From the NCBI GenBank assembly GCA_967755175.1, contig CBRAFO010000063.1, positions 1 to 21,375 of the forward strand: a stretch of 21,375 bases of DNA. Reading direction: 5' to 3'. A program made the translations under genes and the position numbers. The first letter of the stretch is position 1, and each line of letters opens with the position of its first letter. The notes beneath the pieces are model-generated. The model did not search any database, was not told the DNA's origin, and was given only the letters and a program-made list of their open reading frames with translations. This DNA comes from Rariglobus sp967755175 (GTDB lineage: Bacteria; Verrucomicrobiota; Verrucomicrobiia; Opitutales; Opitutaceae). This document shows positions 1 through 8,708 of the stretch, in pieces.

Positions 1-2530
1 GGAGCTTCAGATAAGGCGTCTCGCCGCAGCCGGCGCAGGCACCGGAGAACTCCATGAGGGGCTGCAGGAACTGCGCGCCTTTAACCGTCGCGGTGTCGAT
101 CTTGGTGCGATCAGCTTCAGGCAACGTGAGGAAGAAATCCCAGTTGGCGCGCTCGGTTTCGAGGCGTTCGGGCTGGGAAACCATGTCGATGGCCTTGTGG
201 CGCGGGTTGGTCTTGTCTTTGGCAGGGCAGACCTGCACGCAGAGGGAGCAACCGGTGCAATCCTCGGGCGCGACCTGAAGCGTGTAACTGTAGCCCGGAT
301 ACTCCTTGGACTTGAAGGGAGTGGAGGCGAAGCCCGAGGGTGCGCCGGCGAGGGCGGAGTCGGGATAGAACTTGGGACGGATGGCGGCGTGGGGGCAGAC
401 CATCGCGCACTTGTTACACTGAATGCAAAGGCCGGAATCCCAGGCGGGGATTTCGAGGGCGATGTTGCGCTTCTCGAAGCGCGTGGTGCCGGTGGGCCAG
501 CAGCCGTCGAAGGGCATGGCGCTGACGGGGAGGCGGTCGCCTTCGTCGGCGAGGAGGCGCACGGTGACTTTGCGAACGAACTCGGATGCCCCGGGGTAGG
601 TGGGCACGAGGGACGCGACAGCGGCGGCATCGACGGTCGCGGGGATCGCGACTTCTTGCAGGCCGGCGAGAGCGGCGTCCACGGCGGCGTAGTTCATCTG
701 GACGATCTTGTCGCCCTTCTTGCTGTAGGTCTTCTCGATGGCCTTCTTGATCTGCTTGATGGCTTCGTTCTGGGGGAGAACGCCGGAGAGGGCGAAGAAG
801 CACGTCTGCAACACGGTGTTGGTGCGACGACCCATGCCGGCGGCTTGGGCGACGGCGGTGGCGTCGATCACGAAGAGGCGGATCTTTTTCGCGATCAGTG
901 TCTCCTGCCACTCGCGAGGGAGCTTGGCCCAAGTGTCGGCGGCGTTGTGCGGCGAGTTGAGCAGCACGGTTGCGCCGGGTGCGGCGTAATCGAGGATCTT
1001 CTGGCGTCCGACGAAATTGAACTGACTGCAGGCAACGAAGTCGGCTTGGCGAATGAGGTAAGGCGCCTTGATGGGGCGCGGGCCAAAGCGGAGGTGGGAG
1101 GTCGTGACGGAGCCGCTCTTCTTGGAGTCGTAAACGAAGTAGCCCTGGGCGAAATTGTCGGTCTGTTCGCCGATGATCTTGATGGAGTTTTTGTTCGCTC
1201 CGACGGTTCCGTCAGCGCCGAGGCCGACGAAGACGCAGCGGCGGACATCGGAAGCTTCGAGGTCGAAGGTCTCGTCGTAGCCGAGCGACGTGCCCGTGAC
1301 GTCGTCGAGAATGCCGAGAGTGAAGCGAGACTGCGGTTCCCAACGAGCGAGGTTGTCAAAGGCGGCGCGAACCATGCCGGGGGTGAATTCTTTCGAGCCG
1401 AGGCCGTAGCGTCCGCCGACGATACGAGGCGGGCTGGCGAGCGGGGACAGGCCCTGCGCGAGGGCGGCGACGACGTTGAGGTAGAGTGGTTCGCCGAGGG
1501 ATCCGGGCTCCTTGGTGCGGTCGAGCACGGCGATGGCTTTTACCGTGGGAGGGAGAGCGGCGAGGAAGGACTTAACGTGAAGCGGGAGGAAGAGACGAAC
1601 GGCGAGGACGCCGACCTTTTCGCCCTTGGCGACGAGCCAATCGACCGTCTCGGAGATGGTCTCGATGGAACTGCCCATTGCGATGATCAGGCGCTCGGCC
1701 TGAGGATGGCCGTGGTATTCGTAGAGGCGATATTGGCGGCCGGTGACCTCGGCGAGGCGGTCCATTTCGCCCTGCACGATGGAGGGGAGCTGGTCGTAGA
1801 ACCGGTTGACGGTTTCGCGGCCCTGAAAATAGACATCGGGATTCTGCGCGGTGCCGCGCATGGCGGGCTTGTCGGGGGAGAGCGCGCGGGCGCGGAAATC
1901 GGCGATGGATTGTTCGCTAATGACGGCGCGGATGTCGTCGTCGGAGAGGGTGGCGATCTTGGAGACTTCGTGCGAGGTGCGGAAGCCGTCGAAGAAATGG
2001 ATGAACGGGATGCGGGATCGGTTGCTCGCGGCATGGGCGACGAGGGCGAGATCCTGGGCTTCCTGTCCGTTGTTGGAGCAGAGCAACGCGAAGCCGGTGG
2101 CGCGGCAGGCCATGACATCGGAGTGGTCGCCGAAGATGGAGAGGCCTTGCGCGGCGATGGCGCGAGCGGAGACGTGGAGGGTGAGCGGAAGGAGTTCGCC
2201 GGCGATCTTGTAGAGATTCGGGATCATCAGCAGGAGGCCCTGCGATGCGGTGAACGTGGTCGTCAACGCACCGCCGAGCAGGCCGCCATGAACGGCGCCG
2301 GCGACACCGGCTTCCGACTGGAGTTGGGTGACGCGGGGGACCTGCCCCCAGAGGTTCTTTTTGCCGACGGCGGCCCATTCATCGCAAGACTCGGCCATCG
2401 AGGACGATGGCGTGATCGGATAAATGGCGATGAACTCGTTGAGCCGGTAGGCGACGGAGGCGACGGCCTCGTTGGCGTCGCAGGTTACAAAGCGGGGTTT
2501 GTTGGATGAACCGGAGCCGGAAGATTTCAT
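1..2530 (-). CDS. nifJ: Pyruvate:ferredoxin (flavodoxin) oxidoreductase, N-terminal 843 residues (runs off left edge)
   Basis: The minus-strand frame from the ATG at 2530-2528 stays open to base 1. It catalyses thiamine-diphosphate-dependent oxidative decarboxylation of pyruvate to acetyl-CoA, passing electrons to ferredoxin or flavodoxin in the cytoplasm. The N-terminus has the family's YPITPSSSMAE pyrimidine-domain motif and then GDHSDVMACR. A GLGADGTVGANKNSIKIIG segment lies near residue 440. Two 4Fe-4S clusters follow in a ferredoxin domain: CIQCNKCAMVCP and CTGCSLCVQVCP, encoded near 380-420 and 235-265. The last visible motif is CAGCGETPY, which opens the C-terminal TPP-binding domain. 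The family is usually about 1,170-1,200 residues, so roughly the last 340 lie outside. The single-chain fused architecture distinguishes it from multi-subunit PorABCD. No Shine-Dalgarno is evident. It lies 122 bp downstream of the S46 peptidase on the same strand, probably with its own promoter. Confidence 0.97.
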   Translation of the reverse strand, partial: MKSSGSGSSNKPRFVTCDANEAVASVAYRLNEFIAIYPITPSSSMAESCDEWAAVGKKNLWGQVPRVTQLQSEAGVAGAVHGGLLGGALTTTFTASQGLLLMIPNLYKIAGELLPLTLHVSARAIAAQGLSIFGDHSDVMACRATGFALLCSNNGQEAQDLALVAHAASNRSRIPFIHFFDGFRTSHEVSKIATLSDDDIRAVISEQSIADFRARALSPDKPAMRGTAQNPDVYFQGRETVNRFYDQLPSIVQGEMDRLAEVTGRQYRLYEYHGHPQAERLIIAMGSSIETISETVDWLVAKGEKVGVLAVRLFLPLHVKSFLAALPPTVKAIAVLDRTKEPGSLGEPLYLNVVAALAQGLSPLASPPRIVGGRYGLGSKEFTPGMVRAAFDNLARWEPQSRFTLGILDDVTGTSLGYDETFDLEASDVRRCVFVGLGADGTVGANKNSIKIIGEQTDNFAQGYFVYDSKKSGSVTTSHLRFGPRPIKAPYLIRQADFVACSQFNFVGRQKILDYAAPGATVLLNSPHNAADTWAKLPREWQETLIAKKIRLFVIDATAVAQAAGMGRRTNTVLQTCFFALSGVLPQNEAIKQIKKAIEKTYSKKGDKIVQMNYAAVDAALAGLQEVAIPATVDAAAVASLVPTYPGASEFVRKVTVRLLADEGDRLPVSAMPFDGCWPTGTTRFEKRNIALEIPAWDSGLCIQCNKCAMVCPHAAIRPKFYPDSALAGAPSGFASTPFKSKEYPGYSYTLQVAPEDCTGCSLCVQVCPAKDKTNPRHKAIDMVSQPERLETERANWDFFLTLPEADRTKIDTATVKGAQFLQPLMEFSGACAGCGETPYLKL

Positions 2531-2545
2531 GGGACGTGGGCCGGG

Positions 2546-2561
2546 CCGGCAAAAAGGCCGG
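2546..2561. repeat. Short inverted repeat just upstream of nifJ
   Basis: CCGGC (2546-2550) and GCCGG (2557-2561) form a 5-bp stem around a 6-base loop, 16 bases upstream of the nifJ start. Neither strand has a T-run after the stem, so it is not a convincing intrinsic terminator for the S46 gene. It may be a leader hairpin or chance in GC-rich DNA. The rest of the gap at 2531-2652 shows nothing I can support. Confidence 0.25.
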
Positions 2562-2652
2562 TCAGAGCGAGTCCCAAGATGCCAAAAAGCGCGCAATTCA
2601 GCTGCGCACGAGTTGGCGGAGGGTGCGCGGATATTGCGTGGCAGACCGGATT

Positions 2653-4749
2653 TTAACGATGTCCGCCGGCCAATTCGTCGGCGAGAGCGGGCACATCGTA
2701 AACGTGGCGCAACGCTTCGAGGATGCCGGCGCTGTGCACGCTGACGGCTCGGGATTGCGCGTCGGTGTAGCCGAAGTCGCCGGAGAGCGACTGGATGTTG
2801 CCATCGAAGATGATGCCGACGAACTCGGCCGCGCGGTTGACTACCGGGCTGCCGGAGTTGCCGCCGATGATGTCGTTCGTGCTGACGAAGTTCATCGGTG
2901 TGGCGAGGTCGAGGCGGGGCTTCTGTTCGATCCAGCGCGGGGGCAGGTCGAACGGCGGCAAGTTGGCTTGCCCGTCACTGCGGCGGTAAAGACCGGCGAG
3001 ATCGGTCATCGGGACAACGGGCGCGCCGTTTTCCTCGTAGCCTTTAACGGTGCCGTAACTGAGCCGGAGTGTGAACGTGGCGTCGGGGTAATTGCTGGTG
3101 CCGTCGAGCGCGAAGCGGGCGCGGGACAGAGCGGCCTGCGCCTGCTGTTTCACTTCGTCTTGGGTCTCCATAATCGTGCGCAGCGCGCGGGCTTCGGAGT
3201 CGATGGTGCGGGCAAGCTCGATGAGCGGGTCTTTCGCCGCGGTGACGGCTGCGGCGGAGCCTTCGTAGAGCTTCTTGCGGAAGCCGAGGTCGCGAACCTG
3301 AGTGCCGTTGATCAACTCGGCGGCGCGTTCGCGGGGCGACTTGCCGGCGAGGACGCGTTGAACGAGCGGGTCCGTGTAGCCGAGCTTTTCGACGAGAAAC
3401 GTGAGCGAATCACCGAGCGTGATGATTTCGTAATCGGGGTAGATCGGCTTGTCCGAAAAGAGGGCGAGTTCGAAGGAGTCGCGTTTGGCGTCGGCGTATT
3501 CCGTCAGGCGCTGGCCGTTGGGCTTCGGGCGTTCGTCGCCGGCGCGAAGAAGGGCGCGGGCGAGGGCGAAAGACTGGCTGTTGAAACCGGCGGGCGTGCT
3601 CGTGAGTCGGCTGGAATTGCCTTCGAGGAGGCGATGGCGCAGCAGGTTGGCCGAGATGATCTGGGTGGCTTCGTCGATGCGGCTGAACGCGGCGAGCGCA
3701 TCGGCGGAATTGAGACGGGCCGCGAGATTTTGTTTAAACGAGGCTTCGGCGGCGAGTTTCTCGCACATGAAGACGGGGTCTTGGAGAGCGGCGAGTTCGC
3801 CGTCGCGGACTTTGCGGCCGTTCTGGATGCCGAAGAGGTCTTTGCGCGCGCGCCGGGCGTTTTCCGCGCTGCGACCGCTCCAGGAGGTGAGGAGAACCTC
3901 ACGACGTTTCAGGGTCTCCAAGGAGAGCGGGAGGTCTACGTCGCGGAAGCTGGCGAGTTCGCTGCTGGTGAGGAGTCGGCTGGTGTTACCGGGATGACCG
4001 GAGACGAAGACGAGTTCGCCATCGCGTGCGCCTTGAGCAGACCAGCGGAGGTAATGCGCGGGCCGCACAGGGCGATCATTTTCGTAAACGCGAAAAAGAC
4101 AAATATCGAGGTCGTAGCGGGGATACTCGAAGTTGTCGGGATCGCCGCCGAAGAAGGCCGCCTGCGCCTCGGGGGCGAAGACGAGGCGGATGTCGGTGTA
4201 GCGTTTGAACCGGTAGAGGTGGTAAGCACCGCCTTGGTAAAGCGTGACGACATCGCTGCGCAGCCCGGTTTTTTCGAGAGATTCCTTTTCGATCTCGGCG
4301 GTGATCTTGCGGCGGGCGAGCGTGGCGTCTTCACCGGTCGTAGTGGTGGGGATGGCGGCGTTGACTCGGGCGGTCACGTCTTCGATGGACTGAAGCACGT
4401 TGAGCTCAAGATCGTGGCACTTGATGGCCTCAGCATCGGTGTGCGCGTGGAAGCCGTCGCGCAGGTAATTGTGTTCCGAACTGCCCATTTTTTGGAGCGA
4501 GTCGGCGGCGACATGGTGGTTGGTGATGACGAGGCCGTCGCCGCTGACGAACGAGCCCGAGCCGCCGCTATTGAAGCGCACGGAAGCCTGCATGAGGTGA
4601 TCGAGCCAGGCATCGGTTAACTCAAAGTTATAGCGAGCGCGCAGGGCGGCGCGCGGAGGCGCAGAGAAGAGCCACATCCCTTCCTCGGCATGGGCGAACG
4701 GGCTAAGAGCGAGCAAGGACACGGCGACGGCAAGAGACCGGAAATGCAT
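2653..4749 (-). CDS. Secreted S46-family dipeptidyl-peptidase, DPP7-like
   Basis: 698 residues. The ATG at 4749 is chosen because it starts directly on a signal peptide (MHFRSLAVAVSLLALSPFAHA), predicting export to the periplasm. S46 enzymes are chymotrypsin-fold serine exopeptidases that remove dipeptides from peptide N-termini. Visible landmarks are GMWLF at about 24-28, TNHHVA with the catalytic histidine at 78/79, the EYPRYDLD segment carrying the probable catalytic aspartate, and GGNSGSPVVN with the nucleophile at Ser632. Length is normal for the family (about 700). The residue 18 positions after the nucleophile, in FDGN, is Gly. In characterised enzymes Gly there goes with DPP7 (hydrophobic P1) and Arg with DPP11 (Asp/Glu P1), so DPP7-like specificity is inferred. 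It is divergent from the radical SAM operon and upstream of nifJ, with no obvious functional link to either. Confidence 0.95.
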   Translation of the reverse strand: MHFRSLAVAVSLLALSPFAHAEEGMWLFSAPPRAALRARYNFELTDAWLDHLMQASVRFNSGGSGSFVSGDGLVITNHHVAADSLQKMGSSEHNYLRDGFHAHTDAEAIKCHDLELNVLQSIEDVTARVNAAIPTTTTGEDATLARRKITAEIEKESLEKTGLRSDVVTLYQGGAYHLYRFKRYTDIRLVFAPEAQAAFFGGDPDNFEYPRYDLDICLFRVYENDRPVRPAHYLRWSAQGARDGELVFVSGHPGNTSRLLTSSELASFRDVDLPLSLETLKRREVLLTSWSGRSAENARRARKDLFGIQNGRKVRDGELAALQDPVFMCEKLAAEASFKQNLAARLNSADALAAFSRIDEATQIISANLLRHRLLEGNSSRLTSTPAGFNSQSFALARALLRAGDERPKPNGQRLTEYADAKRDSFELALFSDKPIYPDYEIITLGDSLTFLVEKLGYTDPLVQRVLAGKSPRERAAELINGTQVRDLGFRKKLYEGSAAAVTAAKDPLIELARTIDSEARALRTIMETQDEVKQQAQAALSRARFALDGTSNYPDATFTLRLSYGTVKGYEENGAPVVPMTDLAGLYRRSDGQANLPPFDLPPRWIEQKPRLDLATPMNFVSTNDIIGGNSGSPVVNRAAEFVGIIFDGNIQSLSGDFGYTDAQSRAVSVHSAGILEALRHVYDVPALADELAGGHR

Positions 4750-4826
4750 GGTGGTCAGGTGAACGAGACGATTGATGCTTGGCAAATTAAGCTTCTTTCC
4801 GAGTTGGGGACTCGTAAGCATCCGGT
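4750..4826. promoter_or_regulatory. Divergent intergenic region between S46 peptidase and radical SAM operon
   Basis: These 77 bases must hold the promoters for both directions. It is AT-richer than its surroundings around 4783-4800. CGAGT (4800-4804) and ACTCG (4810-4814) form a 5-bp inverted repeat with a 5-base loop, ending 12 bases before the GTG start of the radical SAM gene. I cannot place -35/-10 boxes with confidence. Confidence 0.4.
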
Positions 4827-6242
4827 GTGGTTTCGCTTAAACATGCCGATGCAAAACGACCTTGGCGTATTGCGCTCCTTTCTCCTAAGGGACCGCTTTA
4901 CCGGCATCGTGGCGGCATTTGGAAGAAGTCGCTGCGTTACCAGCCCCTCACATTGACCACGCTGGCCGCGTTGATTCCGGCGGATCTTCCGCACTCGGTT
5001 CAACTCATCGACGAAGGCGTGGCGGATGTGCCGCTCGATCTGGATGTCGATCTCATCGGCATCACGGTGATCACGGGCACGGCGAAACGCGCATATGAGC
5101 TGGCTGCTCACTTCCGCGCCCGGGGCGTAACCGTCGTGCTCGGCGGGCCCCATGTGACGCTGATTCCTGACGACGCGCAGCCGCAGGCGGATGCCATTGT
5201 GTGCGGCTATGCGGAAGATTCGTGGCCGCAATTGCTGCGCGATTTCGCCGCCGGTGAACTCAAGCCGCGCTACACTCAGGCGCCCGGATTGGAGATCGGG
5301 GGACGTCCGTTTCCGAAGCGGGATCTGCTGCCGAGCGAGAATTACATTACGAATAACGTGTTTGAGGCCACGCGCGGCTGCGTGCACGCGTGCGATTTTT
5401 GCGTGGTGCCGACGGCTTGGGGGCGGAAACCGTTTCAAAAGCCGGTCGTCGAGGTGCTCGCCGACATTCGCCAGCACGGCGCGCGCAAACTGATCTTTAT
5501 CGACCTCAATCTGATCGCGCATCGCGGTTATGCGAAGGAGCTGTTCACCGCGCTGATTCCGTTGCGGCTGCAATGGTATGGGCTCGCGACCGTGTTATTG
5601 GCCGATGATCCGGAACTCCTCGAACTCGCCGGACGCAGTGGCTGCAAAGGCCTGCTCATGGGCATGGAATCGATTTCGCCGGCTAACCTGAAGGCGAACC
5701 ACAAGGGCTTTAACTCGCCCGAGCATTACGCACGTGTTGTCGAGCGGCTTCACGCGCACGGGATCGCGTTGCAGGGATGCTTTGTCTTCGGTCTCGATGA
5801 GGACGAGCCGGACGTGTTTTTAAAAACTGCCGAGTTTGCCGTGCAGGCGAAAATCGACCTGCCGCGCTTCGCGGTGGTGACGCCATTTCCCAACACGCCT
5901 CTCTACCTGCGGCTCGAAGCCGAGGGCCGCATCCTCACGAAGGACTGGGAGCTCTACGACGCACAGCATGTGGTGTTTCAACCGAAGCACATGAGCGTGC
6001 AGCAACTCCAAGAAGGCATCGAGGCAGCTTGGAAACATGCCTACTCTTGGAACTCGATCTGGCGGCGCTTGCGGCACTCGCCCGCGCCTTGGCCGGTGCG
6101 TATCGGGACGAATCTGGGCTATCGGTTTTATGCGAACAACCTGAGCCGGTTTTATAACTGCGATTGGATTATCGGCCGGGTGCCCCGTAACGCTCCGTTT
6201 GTGCAACCGGTGGCGGCGGCGGACGATGGGGAGGCGGCTTAG
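4827..6242 (+). CDS. Cobalamin-binding radical SAM enzyme, first of a pair
   Basis: 471 residues with a GTG start. An in-frame TAA at 4815 and the absence of a nearby ATG make GTG 4827 the only sensible start. The N-terminal about 140 residues form a B12-binding Rossmann-type domain (GITVITGTAKRAY near 78-90, VVLGGPHVTL near 103-112) without the DxHxxG motif, as is usual in class B cobalamin radical SAM proteins. The radical SAM core carries the 4Fe-4S cysteines C185, C189 and C192 in RGCVHACDFC. The later GMES and TPFPNTPLY motifs match the same superfamily. Such enzymes methylate or rearrange unactivated carbons using SAM and often cobalamin; HpnP-like and BchE-like members are known. It is first in a six-gene operon and a clear paralogue of the next gene, which starts 14 bases downstream. 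The substrate is unknown. Confidence 0.93.
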   Translation: MVSLKHADAKRPWRIALLSPKGPLYRHRGGIWKKSLRYQPLTLTTLAALIPADLPHSVQLIDEGVADVPLDLDVDLIGITVITGTAKRAYELAAHFRARGVTVVLGGPHVTLIPDDAQPQADAIVCGYAEDSWPQLLRDFAAGELKPRYTQAPGLEIGGRPFPKRDLLPSENYITNNVFEATRGCVHACDFCVVPTAWGRKPFQKPVVEVLADIRQHGARKLIFIDLNLIAHRGYAKELFTALIPLRLQWYGLATVLLADDPELLELAGRSGCKGLLMGMESISPANLKANHKGFNSPEHYARVVERLHAHGIALQGCFVFGLDEDEPDVFLKTAEFAVQAKIDLPRFAVVTPFPNTPLYLRLEAEGRILTKDWELYDAQHVVFQPKHMSVQQLQEGIEAAWKHAYSWNSIWRRLRHSPAPWPVRIGTNLGYRFYANNLSRFYNCDWIIGRVPRNAPFVQPVAAADDGEAA

Positions 6243-6255
6243 GATTCACACCTGC

Positions 6256-7614
6256 ATGCGTGTTACGTTGATTCATCCGTGTATCGGTCGTCGTCGCGGC
6301 GACCGTAGTTACATCCGCACCTGGCAAATGGAGTCATTGCCTGCGGCGACGCTGGCCGGGCTTACGCCGCCCGATGTGGAGCTGAAGTTCTATGATGATC
6401 GCATGGAGGTCATCCCCTTCGACGAAGCCACCGACTTGGTCGCGATCAGCGTCGAGACTTACACGGCGAAACGCGCCTATCAGATCGCCAGTAGTTACCG
6501 GCAGCGCGGCGTGCCGGTGGTGATGGGTGGCTTTCACGCCAGCTTGCGGCCGGACGAAGTAGCACGCTACGCCGAGGCGGTTGTGGTGGGTGAAGCGGAG
6601 CAGCTTTGGCCCCGTGTGCTCGACGATGCGCGGCACGGCACGCTGCAAAAATTCTACCGCTCCGAAGGACGCGCTTCATTGGCGGGACTGAAGCCGGACC
6701 GCTCGATTTTCCGCGGCAAACGCTACCTGAAGGTCGGCCTCGTCGAGGCTGGGCGCGGGTGTCATTTCAAGTGCGACTTTTGCGCGGTCCAGACAGTGTT
6801 TAACTCTTCGCAAACACGACGTCCGGCCGACGACATTCTCGCCGAGTTGCGCACGATGCAGAAGGATCGAAAGCTGATCTTCTTCGTCGATGACAACATC
6901 ACGTCGAACCTCGCACAGGCGAAGGAGTTTTTTCGCGCGTTGATCCCGCTGAAGCTGCGTTGGGTCAGCCAATCGAGCATCAACGCGGCGCATGACGAAG
7001 AGTTCCTAGATCTCCTTCGCCGCAGCGGCTGCATGGGTGTGCTGATTGGCTTCGAAAGCCTGAACCCCGCCAACCTCGCCGCGATGAACAAGACGTTCAA
7101 CACGGCGCGTGGCGGTTTCGAGAAGGCACTGGCGAACCTGCGCAAGCATCGCATCCGTCTCTACGGCACGTTTGTGTTTGGCTACGATGGCGACACGCCC
7201 GAGAGCTTCGCGCCCACGGTGGAGTTTGCGCAACGACACGGGTTCTACATTTCGGCCTTTAACCACCTCACACCTTTCCCAGGCACGCCGCTTTATGAGC
7301 GGCTGGAAAAGGAGGGGCGGCTCCTTTACGAGGCATGGTGGCTGGACGACCGCTACGGGTATAATCAGATTCCGTTTCAGCCGCGCGGTATGTCACCGGA
7401 GGCGTTGCGAACGGCCTGTCTGGAGGCGCGTAGGAAGTTTTACTCGTGGCCGAGCATTTTGCGCCGGAGTATCGATCCGGTAAATCGCGCCGACGGGTTT
7501 ATGTGGCGGAATTTTTATCTGATCAACGCGCTGCATCGCGGAGACGTAAGCCTGCGGGATCATTATCCGTTGGGAGACGAATCATGGCAGGGCCAACTGT
7601 TGCCGGCCAAATGA
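6256..7614 (+). CDS. Cobalamin-binding radical SAM enzyme, second of a pair
   Basis: 452 residues from ATG 6256 (MRVTLIHP), a typical start for the B12-binding domain; the upstream in-frame ATG at 6199 would overlap the preceding gene and is not favoured. The cobalamin domain spans about 1-125 (VETYTAKRAYQIAS, VVMGGFHASL) and the radical SAM cluster cysteines are C169, C173 and C176 in GRGCHFKCDFC. The core continues with FVDDN, GFESLNPANL and TPFPGTPLYERL. Segment order and many blocks match the upstream gene (for example SGCMGVLIGFESLNPANL against SGCKGLLMGMESISPANL), so the two probably arose by tandem duplication. Divergence in the motifs around the cluster suggests different reactions or substrate positions. 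Its TGA overlaps an in-frame ATG of the next gene. Confidence 0.93.
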   Translation: MRVTLIHPCIGRRRGDRSYIRTWQMESLPAATLAGLTPPDVELKFYDDRMEVIPFDEATDLVAISVETYTAKRAYQIASSYRQRGVPVVMGGFHASLRPDEVARYAEAVVVGEAEQLWPRVLDDARHGTLQKFYRSEGRASLAGLKPDRSIFRGKRYLKVGLVEAGRGCHFKCDFCAVQTVFNSSQTRRPADDILAELRTMQKDRKLIFFVDDNITSNLAQAKEFFRALIPLKLRWVSQSSINAAHDEEFLDLLRRSGCMGVLIGFESLNPANLAAMNKTFNTARGGFEKALANLRKHRIRLYGTFVFGYDGDTPESFAPTVEFAQRHGFYISAFNHLTPFPGTPLYERLEKEGRLLYEAWWLDDRYGYNQIPFQPRGMSPEALRTACLEARRKFYSWPSILRRSIDPVNRADGFMWRNFYLINALHRGDVSLRDHYPLGDESWQGQLLPAK

Positions 7615-8708
7615 GTGCGGTGTTTGCGCGGGCGACGGCGGTGGATGAGGCGGATCTGCGCGGCTTGCTCCGGGCGACTCCGACGGCGGGAGCGCTGCGA
7701 TTGGGCTTTGTGCGCGAGCCGGATTACTTTGCCGGCGAAGGTCTGGCGGGTGGCGACGATCACACGATCATCGCGCGTCGTGACGGTCGGCTGGTCTGCA
7801 TGGGGCGCTGCTCCACCCGCACGGTTTATCTCAATGGCGAACCGCGCCGGGCGGGCTATCTCGGTGAGCTACGGATGGCAGCGGGCGAGGGGCGTTCGCT
7901 CGAGATTTTGCGAGCGGGGTATCGGTTCTTCCATGACGTGGCCTCCGCGCCGGAGCTGGAACCGGCGGATTTTTATTTCACTAGTATCGCGGCGGACAAC
8001 GAACGCGGACGGCGGGTGCTGGAGGGTGGTCGGCGGCTTGGGCTTCCTGAGTATCGGTTTTTGACGGAGCTGGTCACCTGCGTTGCGCCGGTTTCGCGGC
8101 ACAGGTCGGAAGCGGGCAGGGAGATCGAGGAGGAACGGGCGGCGCGCGAAGAGATTTCGGCTTTCTTGGAGCGGCATTCTCGCGAGGGGCAGCTGGGGAT
8201 GACTTGGGACGAGGCGCGTTGGGCGGCGTTGGCGCGACATGGCATCGGTGCGGAGGATTTTGTCTGCGTGCGGCGATCAGGAGAAATCGTTGCGGCGGGC
8301 GCGATGTGGGATCAGCGGGCGTTTAAGCAGACGATTATCCATGGCTACGGCTCGGCGCTGAGTTGGGCGCGGCCTTGGATTAACCTAGTGGCTGCGGGGC
8401 TCGGGCACCCGGGTCTGCCGAAGCCGGGATCGATGCTGTCGCAAGCGGCTTTGCTGGGCGTTAGCTGGTCGGGCGAAGCGGCGCTGGCCGGGCTTTGGCC
8501 CCGGCTGCAAAGGCGCGCCGCGGTGAAGGGCGTGCAGTGGCTAACGCTGACGACCGACGCGCACGATGAGCGGACGGCTCACGTGCGACGGGTGTTGGGC
8601 GGACGCGAGTATCGCACTCGGTTATACGCGGTGTGCTGGCCGGATTTGCCGGCACAGCCGTGGATGTCCGACGGGAGGCCGTTTCGGCCGGAGGTGGGCT
8701 TATTATGA
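7584..8708 (+). CDS. Double GNAT-fold acyltransferase-like protein
   Basis: 374 residues from ATG 7584, which has a GGGAGA ribosome-site candidate six bases upstream. An in-frame ATG at 7611 forms an ATGA overlap with the preceding stop, like the other junctions in this operon, and would give 365 residues; either start is possible. The N-terminal part (about 10-167) has GNAT character: a GYLGELRMAAGEGRS strand-loop, followed by a helix and the ADNERGRRVLEGG segment typical of GNAT C-terminal halves. The C-terminal part (about 185-370) looks like a second, degenerate GNAT domain. GNAT enzymes transfer acyl groups from acyl-CoA or aminoacyl donors to amines. I do not recognise a specific family, and the acetyl-CoA loop is not canonical enough to prove activity. 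Cluster context suggests N-acylation or substrate binding. Confidence 0.75.
   Translation: MAGPTVAGQMSAVFARATAVDEADLRGLLRATPTAGALRLGFVREPDYFAGEGLAGGDDHTIIARRDGRLVCMGRCSTRTVYLNGEPRRAGYLGELRMAAGEGRSLEILRAGYRFFHDVASAPELEPADFYFTSIAADNERGRRVLEGGRRLGLPEYRFLTELVTCVAPVSRHRSEAGREIEEERAAREEISAFLERHSREGQLGMTWDEARWAALARHGIGAEDFVCVRRSGEIVAAGAMWDQRAFKQTIIHGYGSALSWARPWINLVAAGLGHPGLPKPGSMLSQAALLGVSWSGEAALAGLWPRLQRRAAVKGVQWLTLTTDAHDERTAHVRRVLGGREYRTRLYAVCWPDLPAQPWMSDGRPFRPEVGLL

Noticed and set aside
197..2509. 770-codon plus-strand open frame opposite nifJ
   Set aside because: It is antisense to a full, motif-rich nifJ frame. Its Gly/Ala/Glu/Val-rich translation lacks recognisable domains, as expected for a shadow frame in GC-rich DNA.
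2546..2561. Possible intrinsic terminator between the S46 gene and nifJ
   Set aside because: The stem is only 5 bp and no T-run follows on either strand; kept only as a low-confidence repeat.
2506..4620. 704-codon plus-strand open frame opposite the S46 peptidase
   Set aside because: It is a shadow of a gene with signal peptide and catalytic motifs on the other strand; the product is low-complexity and unrecognisable.
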